Origin: a virus
Strand: one strand, 5' to 3'
Virus record (IMG/VR): IMGVR_UViG_3300008219_005152
Span: 1-27,716 of that record
DNA length: 27,716 nt
Under the pieces are notes generated by a model. It was not told the DNA's origin. It saw only the letters and a program-made list of their open reading frames with translations, and ran no database searches. A program made the translations under genes and the position numbers. This document shows, one piece after another, positions 19,801 to 25,192 of the stretch (its first letter is position 1; each line of letters starts with the position of its first letter).

Positions 19801-19999
19801 CCGTTAAGGGACCTAGCACTAGCAGTTTTTGCCCAATCGAAGAGAAAGTTCCAAAATTAATATAGGTGTCATGAATCCCCGAAATTACCCACTGATTTCG
19901 GGGTTCATCATAAATATAGTCAGTGCCATTTCTTCCATCGCCCGCATATTTCCCAGGGTTTGGGTTAACTATATTTCTCTGCTTGGTGGTAAGTGCCAT
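13835..19999 (-). CDS. Very large LysM-containing baseplate/tail protein (2054 aa)
   Basis: The ATG at 19999 follows the spike-like gene after 18 bases. Residues 1-180 are a soluble N-terminal region. Residues about 199-246 form a LysM domain (HIVVRGDTLSGIAVIYNMP, NPQIRN, YPGDPVLIPG). A Pro-rich linker follows, then a long body with no family I recognise: a charged helix of Lys/Glu repeats at about 630-652, an amphipathic helical stretch at about 770-845 ending ALGCGPESS, and a Trp/Tyr-rich C-terminal part. There is no signal peptide. T4 gp53, a wedge protein, also carries a LysM-like fold, and this gene sits next to gp25 and gp6, so a gp53-like role fused to other baseplate functions is plausible. 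Binding to peptidoglycan during penetration is the alternative. The LysM call is firm; the function of the other roughly 1800 residues is unknown. Confidence 0.85.
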   Translation of the reverse strand: MALTTKQRNIVNPNPGKYAGDGRNGTDYIYDEPRNQWVISGIHDTYINFGTFSSIGQKLLVLGPLTEETRTITVEDALAYAALYPQNAIVKKARTVPPIREINPDQLTLMLVGDEAALVILREIADDTEGIDNLLSVTTQLSQLIENQSTIDQPAAGQSVSTKVAQMPDVENTIPQEKVKQIRTSFGNATPAEPSSDFTHIVVRGDTLSGIAVIYNMPLNKIVEANPQIRNIDLIYPGDPVLIPGYLETVSPSVTPPPEPIEDQGAAPQNVKTGHNPFVHAPPEDPNPEPYYNTSDQYWYYVKRTNAVNPRSYDIGLVEGSAPVRENFRKLKERGLNQILKAAGKEPFATAEQKARLLSGEDLTEGVEVGSYYGDPGRPHSGTGKAPTGEAPRPVPKRWIVYAKVSKTTLDSVIPSGAIPPTGISEGDMTSLQLLKAILSTTNRWTGTMKNAPFKLEDLKQNLKETARVLREYDAEVTSEGMTPELMSGLSLEAQAEHVDTFYATVEQFLALNKITTTSDSTIEFMMDASYVIQLIVVDGTAYTKGYGRSFTDDPAPSERQTADGNPTSPSPTQTSATNLFAGITPTTLGYMFYCKEISAIGKTSANKIPWTEFVTKFTWPNPIIYPAAVQRKKEEDKKKGKLTKEEEEQIFKTAGLARKQTQQRLAISSKDMINTIRASAGQCGSAQAALLRDAMQVYQLFTGKMKRRDIIALVASKIRDQLLEEHIKKYKLTDLEFYTSHPDKVLRLVEEEVNNQLFCIIEVIGDLIDTQILKPGGIPPGVRTLVSEALVPPKGIKFSQQPTTDFMALWRKKIEQLVFSFIKQMILSVLGDVVKAALGCGPESSDAEDNPDKLKGSAIDTYGNIQINVLVDGAGDIDLVRVATDSGLVNRYSRRNDQDQKIVVEEAATIDQLRQFNRDTSNILLMTETTALLQSNAKNRTIGIINEMVNKGFADLSDLSPDEKGDPLLVAERQESLKRDDTKYASLGITPEKIIQYFATIGSLLSGVEGLLPKVDPKEAFCEAKDPPVPSPVITGLSEAQLLAEIDSQITAKLEEVKSLCELAKFNFSFQLEIDNFMENLPFAGFYNAFLQYLADLSNAARKAIEEALFAQVANPAPEQAATPLTQTQLYLAASNFYESKKSRVFLSIANPDGDYADDGDQREKTTPDIIWFTGDKDLGEMFFRFHLDNKVSVAMNRFPAGENTPGDQVIRDDMFTFKLAEDNTPNLPRTITVNDQVVNNPDKANYSIVAHQPYRTYPNPDHGWQPSAPSRLVEPANPDDFINTGPLSNPMRMIQVPVGVGTSTQTNNYSPDLVAAANTDIRRAALLGESPNLSELDEDTRRTYHFSNLFDNRMEEFRTQLLNFWLTAQGKTKLQNLTKVLSQPAVRSLNNDCLKTKEENIAVALINTLQVRVANFMLNAGPLLRVYNGWAIPDTVNMMVGYLAYKIEKDLRERKIFDLVLSSLDNVEKVMVDDEEGGQLSEYNQIDDLQDKFVYLIRQILLTLFKNMSENDAYASVTNNFFEKTPQQSVWKRWYNTYSDYVYNGRFLVAGFDHAIENQVTGFHASGPAPGWNSAADKDAFRKISFLRYFPVPLIRGLQIIYYDKAVDFLHNYAPFNFFAGQRAALADDGLLGAINEQKVTVYSNPYMNFPVEIDGETFYGYRDIRNRINELDEAYEDIVKQELMFGSHTTVPVFEARALGGGSTQQRITPPLLPPNPETSDNINRIRILTTPYGVLGTPEENYVSRAYPRTTNSFLRLRAMPGVSHTRLINQGESGRPQLTLGNKFGLADPTKGEGRRLQKLSYSDVGGSVWKNTFEGSEHEGGSGGIYEVAWDAWAVLSQNIKNSIIREALTTPYVSALGVIEAAMTSPGDYHSNREDLTGGARFKPWASVERQRLLYGVNYDIPWTAFSYNFLEAFSAYSTWPESNGIPGRSDDYEQLHVTDADSPLWEAYSANGVAALFDVEWSTEWWFNFATPQMADGMIAWYNSDSSESQPLKARDAHQGAVLDKVGINHLYLKLAAASADLKPVVDRANLNSKINKLQAFYDNRG
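19262..19405 (-). other. LysM domain in the 2054-aa protein
   Basis: Residues about 199-246 show the classic LysM order: an initial strand with GDTLSGIA, a helix, NKIVEANPQIRN, a second helix/loop LIYPGDPV and the closing strand LIPGY. LysM folds bind GlcNAc-containing glycans such as peptidoglycan; in T4 gp53 a LysM-like fold serves structural contacts instead. Confidence 0.9.
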
Positions 20000-20015
20000 G
20001 TAATATATAACGCCT

Positions 20016-20023
20016 TATTTAGT
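20016..20023 (-). promoter_or_regulatory. Weak late-promoter-like motif (ACTAAATA) before the 2054-aa gene
   Basis: The minus strand reads ACTAAATA over the end of the spike-like gene, one mismatch from NATAAATA. The same AAATAA core lies at comparable places before the gp25 and hub genes. Because the core includes the stop codon, chance is a serious alternative. Confidence 0.2.
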
Positions 20024-20942
20024 TTGTGGTGTTGTAGGTGCTGTTTATGTAGGATTCGCCGGCTGGAAACAGATAATTTCCCTTCAACATAACAGAATTC
20101 ATTTGATTAGCTTGAAGATCTGTGATCATCGTGACTAAAGTGCTGACCTGGCTCAGTATCCCTGTCGCTAGATCCGGGGAAGGAGAAACGGGAGTGCCGG
20201 GCGCGGTCGAAACATGAACATGAACTGCCAAGTTGAGCAAAAGCTGAATGTAGCTTTTTACAAGCGTAAGGCACAGACCATTTAATTGCATAACTAAATC
20301 TGTCTGCGCAGCCATCGCTTTAACCATGTTTTCCCCTTTCACTAAAGGTTGTAGCGTTGTATCTTCATTTCCGGCGATGAGGTCGATGCCTGAACGGATA
20401 TTCACTTTCACTCCTTGGGAATTATAGGTATCCGTGCCGGTCACTAGTTTGATGCCATCTCGCGCAATTATCCTGACGCCGTCAGCTTTAATCGCAATTC
20501 CCGATCGTGTCTTGGGAGATCCCACTCTCCCTGGTGTCAAGTGAAAATTGTCATCAATATCAGTTCGTTGGCTAATATAAATCCGCGCAGCATCCAACTC
20601 CGGGCTTTTATCCGTGTAAACTGTTTGCTCGTCGGAATTCACTTCTCGGCACATCATACCCGACATACCGGCAATGATATCAATGCATCCTGCGTGGGTG
20701 TTCCCCCTCCCTCCGTAGCCGCTATCTGCGCCTCGGGGACGGTCACGTCCCATAATGATAAATTGGTTATTGGCTGCTTGGATCACCTTCTCGGAGGGAG
20801 TCCTGTTATAAACGGGATTAGCTTCGGGAAGGTGCGTATTAAATAATCCGCTGTTTTGGACGAAGTAATCGTCTATTTCTTGGGATTGTTTTCTAACATT
20901 TTCGGGTGCCCCGTCTTTAATGTCTGCTCTTATTTTTGCCAT
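20019..20942 (-). CDS. Tail spike/needle-like protein with beta-helical segment (307 aa)
   Basis: The ATG at 20942 has a GAGG site seven bases upstream. Residues 1-100 include a Gly-rich block, GYGGRGNTHAGCIDIIAG, near 76-92. Residues about 147-195 contain successive short strands (IAIKADGVRIIARDGIKLVTG, then VKVNIRSGIDLIAG) resembling the repeating strands of the T4 gp5 C-terminal beta-helix or gpV-type spikes. A helical stretch follows, then HVHV at 241-244 leading into a Pro/Ser-rich turn, and a helical end. The gene directly follows the OB-like/lysozyme gene, which fits a trimeric membrane-piercing spike encoded apart from its lysozyme. Histidine pairs of this kind bind iron in other spike tips, though here the pair is not at the C-terminus. 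The family is recognised by pattern only. Confidence 0.6.
   Translation of the reverse strand: MAKIRADIKDGAPENVRKQSQEIDDYFVQNSGLFNTHLPEANPVYNRTPSEKVIQAANNQFIIMGRDRPRGADSGYGGRGNTHAGCIDIIAGMSGMMCREVNSDEQTVYTDKSPELDAARIYISQRTDIDDNFHLTPGRVGSPKTRSGIAIKADGVRIIARDGIKLVTGTDTYNSQGVKVNIRSGIDLIAGNEDTTLQPLVKGENMVKAMAAQTDLVMQLNGLCLTLVKSYIQLLLNLAVHVHVSTAPGTPVSPSPDLATGILSQVSTLVTMITDLQANQMNSVMLKGNYLFPAGESYINSTYNTTN
20211..20222 (-). other. HxH (HVHV) putative metal-binding motif in the spike-like protein
   Basis: Residues 241-244 read HVHV, followed by STAPGTPVSPSPDL. HxH motifs from three subunits hold an iron ion in the spikes of phage P2 (gpV) and phi92 (gp138). The analogy is inferred, and the motif is internal, 63 residues from the C-terminus. 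Confidence 0.4.
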
Positions 20943-20958
20943 TTATGAACCTCTAAAC

Positions 20959-22356
20959 TTAAGTTGAAACTGACCAGCCGGGGTAGGGTCGTGGAGTTTG
21001 GGGGTACCAGTTTCCGGCCTTAGCCTTACTGCTCCACTTGCCGCCTAAGTTTTTAGCCTTTTCCTTAGCAGCTTTGGCGTTGCTCCAGTCATTGTTTTTA
21101 ATTCCCTCGACGTCGTACCCGTAAAATTTACGCAAATAGGTGACGTTGCTAGTTCCTAATCCATCTTTGGCTCCAAGACCCTTTTCCACAAATACTTTTA
21201 CACTCCATATCCCAGTGATATGAGCCATTGCCATGACTCCCGACAAGTCAATTTTTTCTCCATGCGGAGTAACCCCGGCTTCAATAGCGGCTTTCACCGA
21301 CGGGTATTTCATCGCCTCTAAATATTTAAGTTTCCACCAACGGTCGGCGAACTTTTCCTGAAGGGTAGCCTGAATAAAACGGTTCCAGGGAACTAGGGCG
21401 GGATGAGCCCCCACATCTTGTCGGGCGAGGTGCCCCATTTGGTATTTTCCCCAAAAAAATGACATGCCGTTCTTTCTTGTTGGTTTTCCTTTCCTCAGCC
21501 AAGTTCTATACCAGCGATTTTTGTTGTAAGTATTGCTGCTTTCGCGTTGCCCTACTGCACTCTTGAAAGCGTTGTAATCTCCCCGATTAGGGATAGCTTT
21601 GCTTCCTCCGACGCTACGGCCTTTTGCATAGCGCCGCATCAAAGACTTTTTGCCACATTTGGGTTTTTCTTTGTCGGCGGGAGGAACAGTAAGTTTAGCG
21701 GGTACGTTGGGGGCGCTGTTGGGTTTGCGATCTTTTGCCGTCACTCCAGCGGTGTCAGTTGTGCCGCCCACTTTTCTTGGAGTTTTATTGCTCACGGCTT
21801 TGGCTAGATTGGGTCCTGTTTTGGGCGCTCCTTGTGAAGGGGTAACACCTGACTTGGCCACCTCTTTGCACAAAGCAATAGTCTGCGAATATCCAGCGGG
21901 GAATGCGGAATGACCACCAAGAACCTCCAGAATCACTCCGTTTTCATGTCTAAATTGCGCATGGTTCCGATCCTGGTGGTTTACTCGAATTAGTGATCCC
22001 GCAGTTATACCGTTCAGGTGACTTCCTCCCACATATTCGGGATAGAGGTCTATAATTTGATGGTCATGGGGAGATGATGGTATAGGCAAATGGGCATGAA
22101 CTTCAGGTATGCGCGCCTTCACTCTCACGACGTTAGCGGCAGAAGAACCTGGCGTTACGCTCATGACGGTCTCCGGGTTGCGCAGCACCACAGCAAACCA
22201 TTCAGTCTTTCCTTCGTAAGTATTAGTTCCAAAACTCTCTGCCGTGCGCGCCTTTAACTCGTCAAGCAACGTATCGCTCGTAGCATAAAGTCGTTTAGTT
22301 TTTGGAGTTACTCGATTTGGGCGATTAAGAAAACTGTTATCGACTGGCTTTGTCAT
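20959..22356 (-). CDS. Baseplate hub protein: OB-fold-like N-terminus plus lysozyme-like domain (465 aa)
   Basis: The likely role is local digestion of peptidoglycan at the tail tip during injection. Residues about 50-175 look like the beta-barrel found at the start of gp5-type hub proteins: WFAVVLRNPETV, VRVKARIPEVHAHLPIP, GSLIRVNHQDRN and NGVILEVLGG. A basic, Pro/Lys-rich linker follows (about 175-260). Residues about 264-390 carry a lysozyme/transglycosylase-like core: AVGQRESSNTYN with a likely catalytic Glu, then FFWGKYQMGHLA, matching the Glu...Gly-x-Tyr-Gln arrangement of that fold, and GVMAMAHITG. There is no signal peptide, as expected for a virion enzyme. The ATG at 22356 has an AAAGGGG site upstream. 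It lacks the beta-helical needle of T4 gp5, which seems to be supplied by the next gene. Confidence 0.75.
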   Translation of the reverse strand: MTKPVDNSFLNRPNRVTPKTKRLYATSDTLLDELKARTAESFGTNTYEGKTEWFAVVLRNPETVMSVTPGSSAANVVRVKARIPEVHAHLPIPSSPHDHQIIDLYPEYVGGSHLNGITAGSLIRVNHQDRNHAQFRHENGVILEVLGGHSAFPAGYSQTIALCKEVAKSGVTPSQGAPKTGPNLAKAVSNKTPRKVGGTTDTAGVTAKDRKPNSAPNVPAKLTVPPADKEKPKCGKKSLMRRYAKGRSVGGSKAIPNRGDYNAFKSAVGQRESSNTYNKNRWYRTWLRKGKPTRKNGMSFFWGKYQMGHLARQDVGAHPALVPWNRFIQATLQEKFADRWWKLKYLEAMKYPSVKAAIEAGVTPHGEKIDLSGVMAMAHITGIWSVKVFVEKGLGAKDGLGTSNVTYLRKFYGYDVEGIKNNDWSNAKAAKEKAKNLGGKWSSKAKAGNWYPQTPRPYPGWSVST

Positions 22357-22371
22357 GAGATAACATCCCCT

Positions 22372-22662
22372 TTATTTGTCGTTGATCATGTCGAACAAGT
22401 GCTTTTTATCATCCTCGCTTAGCGACATGTCGCCTTTGTCGGCTTCTTTTTTATAGACCAGTGTAGCCAGCTTAACCAATTGCTCATTGCTACGTTGCAA
22501 CGTTTCTACAAATTTGGCAGCGGTTGTTCCCGCGTCGGCATACCGTTCTTTCGAAACTCCCATATATTCTTTAAGCTCCGAAAGCAGAAGCTCGGTTTCT
22601 TGCCTGTCGTTTTTGATATTTTCTAGGGCTTGCTCTATGAGGGAGTCTAAATTTTTACGCAT
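22372..22662 (-). CDS. Small helical acidic protein, function unknown (96 aa)
   Basis: The ATG at 22662 has GGGAGG about 12 bases upstream. The protein is almost wholly charged and helix-forming (KNLDSLIEQALENIKNDRQE, ETLQRSNEQLVKLATLVYKK) and ends in LSEDDKKHLFDMINDK. No membrane segment, cysteine or known motif is present. A coiled-coil virion or assembly factor would fit its place between the late sigma and the hub gene, but I do not recognise the family. It follows the sigma gene after 39 bases. Confidence 0.7.
   Translation of the reverse strand: MRKNLDSLIEQALENIKNDRQETELLLSELKEYMGVSKERYADAGTTAAKFVETLQRSNEQLVKLATLVYKKEADKGDMSLSEDDKKHLFDMINDK
22373..22380 (-). promoter_or_regulatory. Weak late-promoter-like motif (GACAAATA) before the hub gene
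   Basis: The minus strand reads GACAAATAAAGGGG, one mismatch from NATAAATA and overlapping the stop of the 96-aa gene. It shares the AAATAAAGG core with the gp25 junction. It could simply be a Lys-stop codon pair followed by a ribosome site. Confidence 0.25.
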
Positions 22663-22701
22663 TAGTTTCTATGTCCTCCCGTCGGTATAGTAAATAGAAC
22701 T

Positions 22702-23394
22702 CTACTTAATTTCTCCGCTGTTCCATTTTTCTTTGAACGAGCGGTATCTCACCCTCATTTTATTCAGACAACTGACGACCTGCTTGGTGTTGAGTCCGGT
22801 AATTTCTCTCATATAAAGATAGACAGCCTTCTTATTAAAAATTTCTATCTTATCCAAATTGTTCATCAATGTTAAGACAGCATCTAAAACTTTTTTCTCA
22901 TTTTCTTTTAGAGTGAGAGATTGCCACCCCTCCACCTCACCCAATAAGTGCGACCAAAATTGGTATTCTTCCTGCTCGTCTAAAAGATCCTGATGGTCGC
23001 TAGCGGAAAATGCCTCAATCTCCCGAAGCATGCTGTCATAGTGGATTTCTCTTTTGTTCTTTTGGGTTTGTTTTTTGGCCTTATGGGTGAACCAATTCTT
23101 GGTAACTACAGAAAAATATGAAAATGCTTTAGTTCCCTGGTTGGGATCGAATTTTCCTAAGATAGTCGTGAGCCAGATTTTACATTCATCTTTTAGGGGG
23201 TTGATATTTTCTAGGGAAGTAAATTTGTAGGTGTAAACGATTTTATCCACCAGTTCGTTGAAAGCTGGCTGGATATGTTCAATATAAAGTTTAGTTCTCT
23301 CTGAAGTATCTTCGGTGGCGCAATATGCAACAATTGCTGCTTCAGTATCTTGGGTAAAGTAATACTGTTTTTTTTTCTTAGCTTTCCTCGCCAT
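22702..23394 (-). CDS. 55: Late-transcription sigma factor, T4 gp55-like (230 aa)
   Basis: T4 gp55 replaces the host sigma on RNA polymerase and directs it to late promoters. Residues about 81-102 (KFDPNQGTKAFSYFSVVTKN followed by WF) match the core-binding and -10-recognition region 2 of sigma-70 proteins as seen in gp55. The C-terminal part (EIFNKKAVYLYMREITGLNT, VVSCLNKMRVRYR) looks like a short helix-turn-helix. The N-terminus is Lys-rich (MARKAKKKKQYYF). I chose the ATG at 23394, since AGAAGAAGG lies 11 bases upstream; a GTG at 23406 would leave no spacing. It overlaps the membrane-protein gene by 17 bases. T4 gp55 is shorter (185 aa). The end, KEKWNSGEIK, lacks the acidic/hydrophobic clamp-binding tail known in T4. 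Confidence 0.85.
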   Translation of the reverse strand: MARKAKKKKQYYFTQDTEAAIVAYCATEDTSERTKLYIEHIQPAFNELVDKIVYTYKFTSLENINPLKDECKIWLTTILGKFDPNQGTKAFSYFSVVTKNWFTHKAKKQTQKNKREIHYDSMLREIEAFSASDHQDLLDEQEEYQFWSHLLGEVEGWQSLTLKENEKKVLDAVLTLMNNLDKIEIFNKKAVYLYMREITGLNTKQVVSCLNKMRVRYRSFKEKWNSGEIK

Positions 23395-23695
23395 ATACAC
23401 CCACACCTTCTTCTAAAGTAGAATCTTCCTCGATCACCGTAAACATTTCCTTATATATTTCAAGCTCGTCTTTTAAATCGCGGCTATGAACTAGCAACTC
23501 GCTCAAAGTGGTGTCGCCATAATAAGTTTCAAGCTCATAAACTTTTTCGAGATGTGTCACATAGTCTGCCATTGCCGCGGATGCATTTTGGCTTGTATCG
23601 CTCAAATATTGGAACCTCCTCAGCAGTTCCCGAATATACCACACTGCCAACAAGTCTAAGACTAAATTGGCCCCAAATAATATCCATCCAATCAT
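23378..23695 (-). CDS. Small membrane-anchored protein, function unknown (105 aa)
   Basis: The ATG at 23695 overlaps the stop of the zinc-ribbon gene (ATGA). Residues about 2-22 (IGWILFGANLVLDLLAVWYI) form one hydrophobic segment followed by Arg residues, so the C-terminal part would face the cytoplasm. The rest is helical and acidic (DYVTHLEKVYELETYYGDTT, LKDELEIYKEMFTVIEED) and suggests a coiled coil. I do not recognise the family. The tight coupling with the zinc ribbon and sigma genes suggests co-expression, not necessarily shared function. Confidence 0.75.
   Translation of the reverse strand: MIGWILFGANLVLDLLAVWYIRELLRRFQYLSDTSQNASAAMADYVTHLEKVYELETYYGDTTLSELLVHSRDLKDELEIYKEMFTVIEEDSTLEEGVGVYGEES
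23406..23414 (-). promoter_or_regulatory. Ribosome binding site deciding the sigma factor start
   Basis: The minus strand reads AGAAGAAGG, 11 bases before the ATG at 23394. It touches the alternative in-frame GTG (23404-23406), making that longer start unlikely. Confidence 0.6.
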
Positions 23696-23952
23696 TTTCT
23701 GCTTTTTTCCTTCAATTCTTTTTTCGACTTAATAATTTCTTTTTTAGCATCTGTAATGGCCGCACGAGTTTCCTCCCCAACCTTTTTAGAGCGAGTTGGG
23801 GTCTTTATCCTGGTTTTTGAGGGCGTGGACAGATCTTTCCGCAATGCGCCAGGAGTGTTGCAGGCGTTACAATCTGTAAGACGTTCGCGGTATGAATGAA
23901 CTGCTTCCATTCCAGCCCCGCATTCTACACACATGTAGAGATATCGAGGCAC
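23692..23952 (-). CDS. FmdB-like zinc-ribbon protein (86 aa)
   Basis: The sequence begins MPRYLYMCVECG and has Cys8, Cys11, Cys28 and Cys31, the spacing of FmdB-family zinc ribbons, with the usual tyrosine-rich start. The C-terminal half is basic and helical (KTRIKTPTRSKK, ITDAKKEIIKSKKELKEK), suited to nucleic-acid or RNA polymerase contact. The start is a GTG at 23952 that shares a base with the previous stop; no good ribosome site is seen, so translation is probably coupled. The family's biochemical role is not settled. Its position two genes before gp55 makes a transcription role attractive, but that is inference. Confidence 0.8.
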   Translation of the reverse strand: MPRYLYMCVECGAGMEAVHSYRERLTDCNACNTPGALRKDLSTPSKTRIKTPTRSKKVGEETRAAITDAKKEIIKSKKELKEKSRK

Positions 23953-24146
23953 TATGCTAGGTCAAAACGAACTTTGTCGGGATCTTTTTCCGCTGCCCTA
24001 ATGGTGGGCGGGTTAAGAACATAAACCTCGTCGTCTTTTAGTTCTAGTGCCCAATCGCCCAAAAGTTCAGTAATGTCGGATTCTTCGGCAAGACATTTTT
24101 GAAGAGTCATCAAAAGTGCCCCGATGGCTTGGCTAGATAGTTTCAT
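23952..24146 (-). CDS. Small conserved-looking phage protein (64 aa)
   Basis: The ATG at 24146 has an AGGAG site eight bases upstream. The protein reads MKLSSQAIGALLMTLQKCLA, then an acidic middle (EESDITELLGDWALELKDDE) and VYVLNPPTIRAAEKDPDKV. I recall short proteins with the same MKLSxxAxGALMxxLQKxL...VLNPPT pattern in marine myoviruses, unnamed. It heads the small-gene block leading to the sigma factor, 34 bases after the epimerase. A co-regulator such as a T4 gp33 analogue is conceivable but unproven. Confidence 0.7.
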   Translation of the reverse strand: MKLSSQAIGALLMTLQKCLAEESDITELLGDWALELKDDEVYVLNPPTIRAAEKDPDKVRFDLA

Positions 24147-24180
24147 AGTTTTTTCTCCTATTTGTTATATTAGGTGGTTT

Positions 24181-25191
24181 TTAACATTTTGTTAAGTGTC
24201 GATTAGTTCTCGTGTAAATATTGGCGATATGAACAGCCGCTTTGCCGTCGCCATAGGGGCACTTTTTTCCTGCAAGGTTGATCTCGTTGGCCCATCTGAC
24301 GCAAGCAGCCAATTCCCCCGGCTGCTTACATAGGATGGAAAACGTTCCCAATCCTTCGCCTCGCTCAGTAAAGTCGCGGCAGACAATACAGGGTTTTTTT
24401 AAGAACGCGGCTTCTTCCTGTATGCCCCCGCTGTCAGTTATAATATATTTACACGCCGCAAGACGATCAATAAATTCATCATGCTCCAGTGGCTCAATTA
24501 CTTCTACGTTTGGAAGGAGCGCAATGTGCTTTTTCACACTGGGGTTAGGGTGGATGGGTAGAACGAACCTTAGATCTCTATTCTCTTGCGCTAAATGGTT
24601 TATAGCGGCAAACCACTGCTCTATCTCGTGATGCTTCTCTCGACGATGAAGCGTGACGATGACCGTGTTGCTATCCGAGGTATTAATGTGGGCAATATTG
24701 TCGAGAACGGTGTTTCCCACCATATAGAGTTTTTGGCTGAATCCTTCATCTGCTAATCTTTGGCGCGCAGTTTCAGTTGGCGTAAAATGAATTTCGGCAA
24801 GAGCCGATATTGCGCGCCTATTGAATTCCTCCGGATAGGGGCTGTATTTATCATAGGTTCTCAGACCGGCCTCTAGGTGAGCCACAGGGATCTTCCGATG
24901 AAATGCCGCCAAAGCCGTGGCAAAAGCAGAGGTAGTATCTCCCTGCACCATGACCGATGTTATATCCGTGAAGATTTCTTCGTTATTCAAAATAGACTGC
25001 ACAATAGTGTCAAGGCGGTTGCTCCCTGACCCGATATTTAGAGTGTGGTCAGGTGGGCGAATATTTTGAAGCAGGTCAGTGTGTTGCCCGGTAAAAAAAG
25101 TCTTATAAGGATATTTCCTCTTATCCAACTCTTTCATCACAGGCTTGACTTTGATGTATTCCGGGCGCGTTCCGAACGTAATGAGTAGCAC
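24181..25191 (-). CDS. wecB: UDP-N-acetylglucosamine 2-epimerase (WecB-like, 336 aa)
   Basis: The family interconverts UDP-GlcNAc and UDP-ManNAc for surface polysaccharides. Visible motifs are the nucleotide-binding start ITFGTRPEYIKVKPV, TGQHTDLL, VQGDTTSA (Asp85), HLEAGLRT (Glu107), PEEFNRR (Glu121/Glu122), VTLHRRE, PIHPNP (His214) and TDSGGIQEEA near 252-261. These match the acidic and histidine residues known to be catalytic in E. coli WecB, so activity is expected. The protein is somewhat shorter than typical (about 370-380). Translation starts at a GTG one base after the dehydratase stop, behind AGGTGG. It ends the sugar cassette just before the late small-gene block. Confidence 0.92.
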   Translation of the reverse strand: MLLITFGTRPEYIKVKPVMKELDKRKYPYKTFFTGQHTDLLQNIRPPDHTLNIGSGSNRLDTIVQSILNNEEIFTDITSVMVQGDTTSAFATALAAFHRKIPVAHLEAGLRTYDKYSPYPEEFNRRAISALAEIHFTPTETARQRLADEGFSQKLYMVGNTVLDNIAHINTSDSNTVIVTLHRREKHHEIEQWFAAINHLAQENRDLRFVLPIHPNPSVKKHIALLPNVEVIEPLEHDEFIDRLAACKYIITDSGGIQEEAAFLKKPCIVCRDFTERGEGLGTFSILCKQPGELAACVRWANEINLAGKKCPYGDGKAAVHIANIYTRTNRHLTKC

Positions 25192-25192
25192 C

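Noticed and set aside
23395-23406. Longer start (GTG at 23406) for the sigma factor
   Set aside because: The ribosome site would directly touch this GTG. The ATG at 23394 has proper spacing and gives a typical N-terminus.
24147-24180. Possible promoter (AATATAAC) between the epimerase and the 64-aa gene
   Set aside because: A TATAAC box is present, but no -35 at normal spacing and no NATAAATA match was found; AT-rich spacer is enough to explain it.
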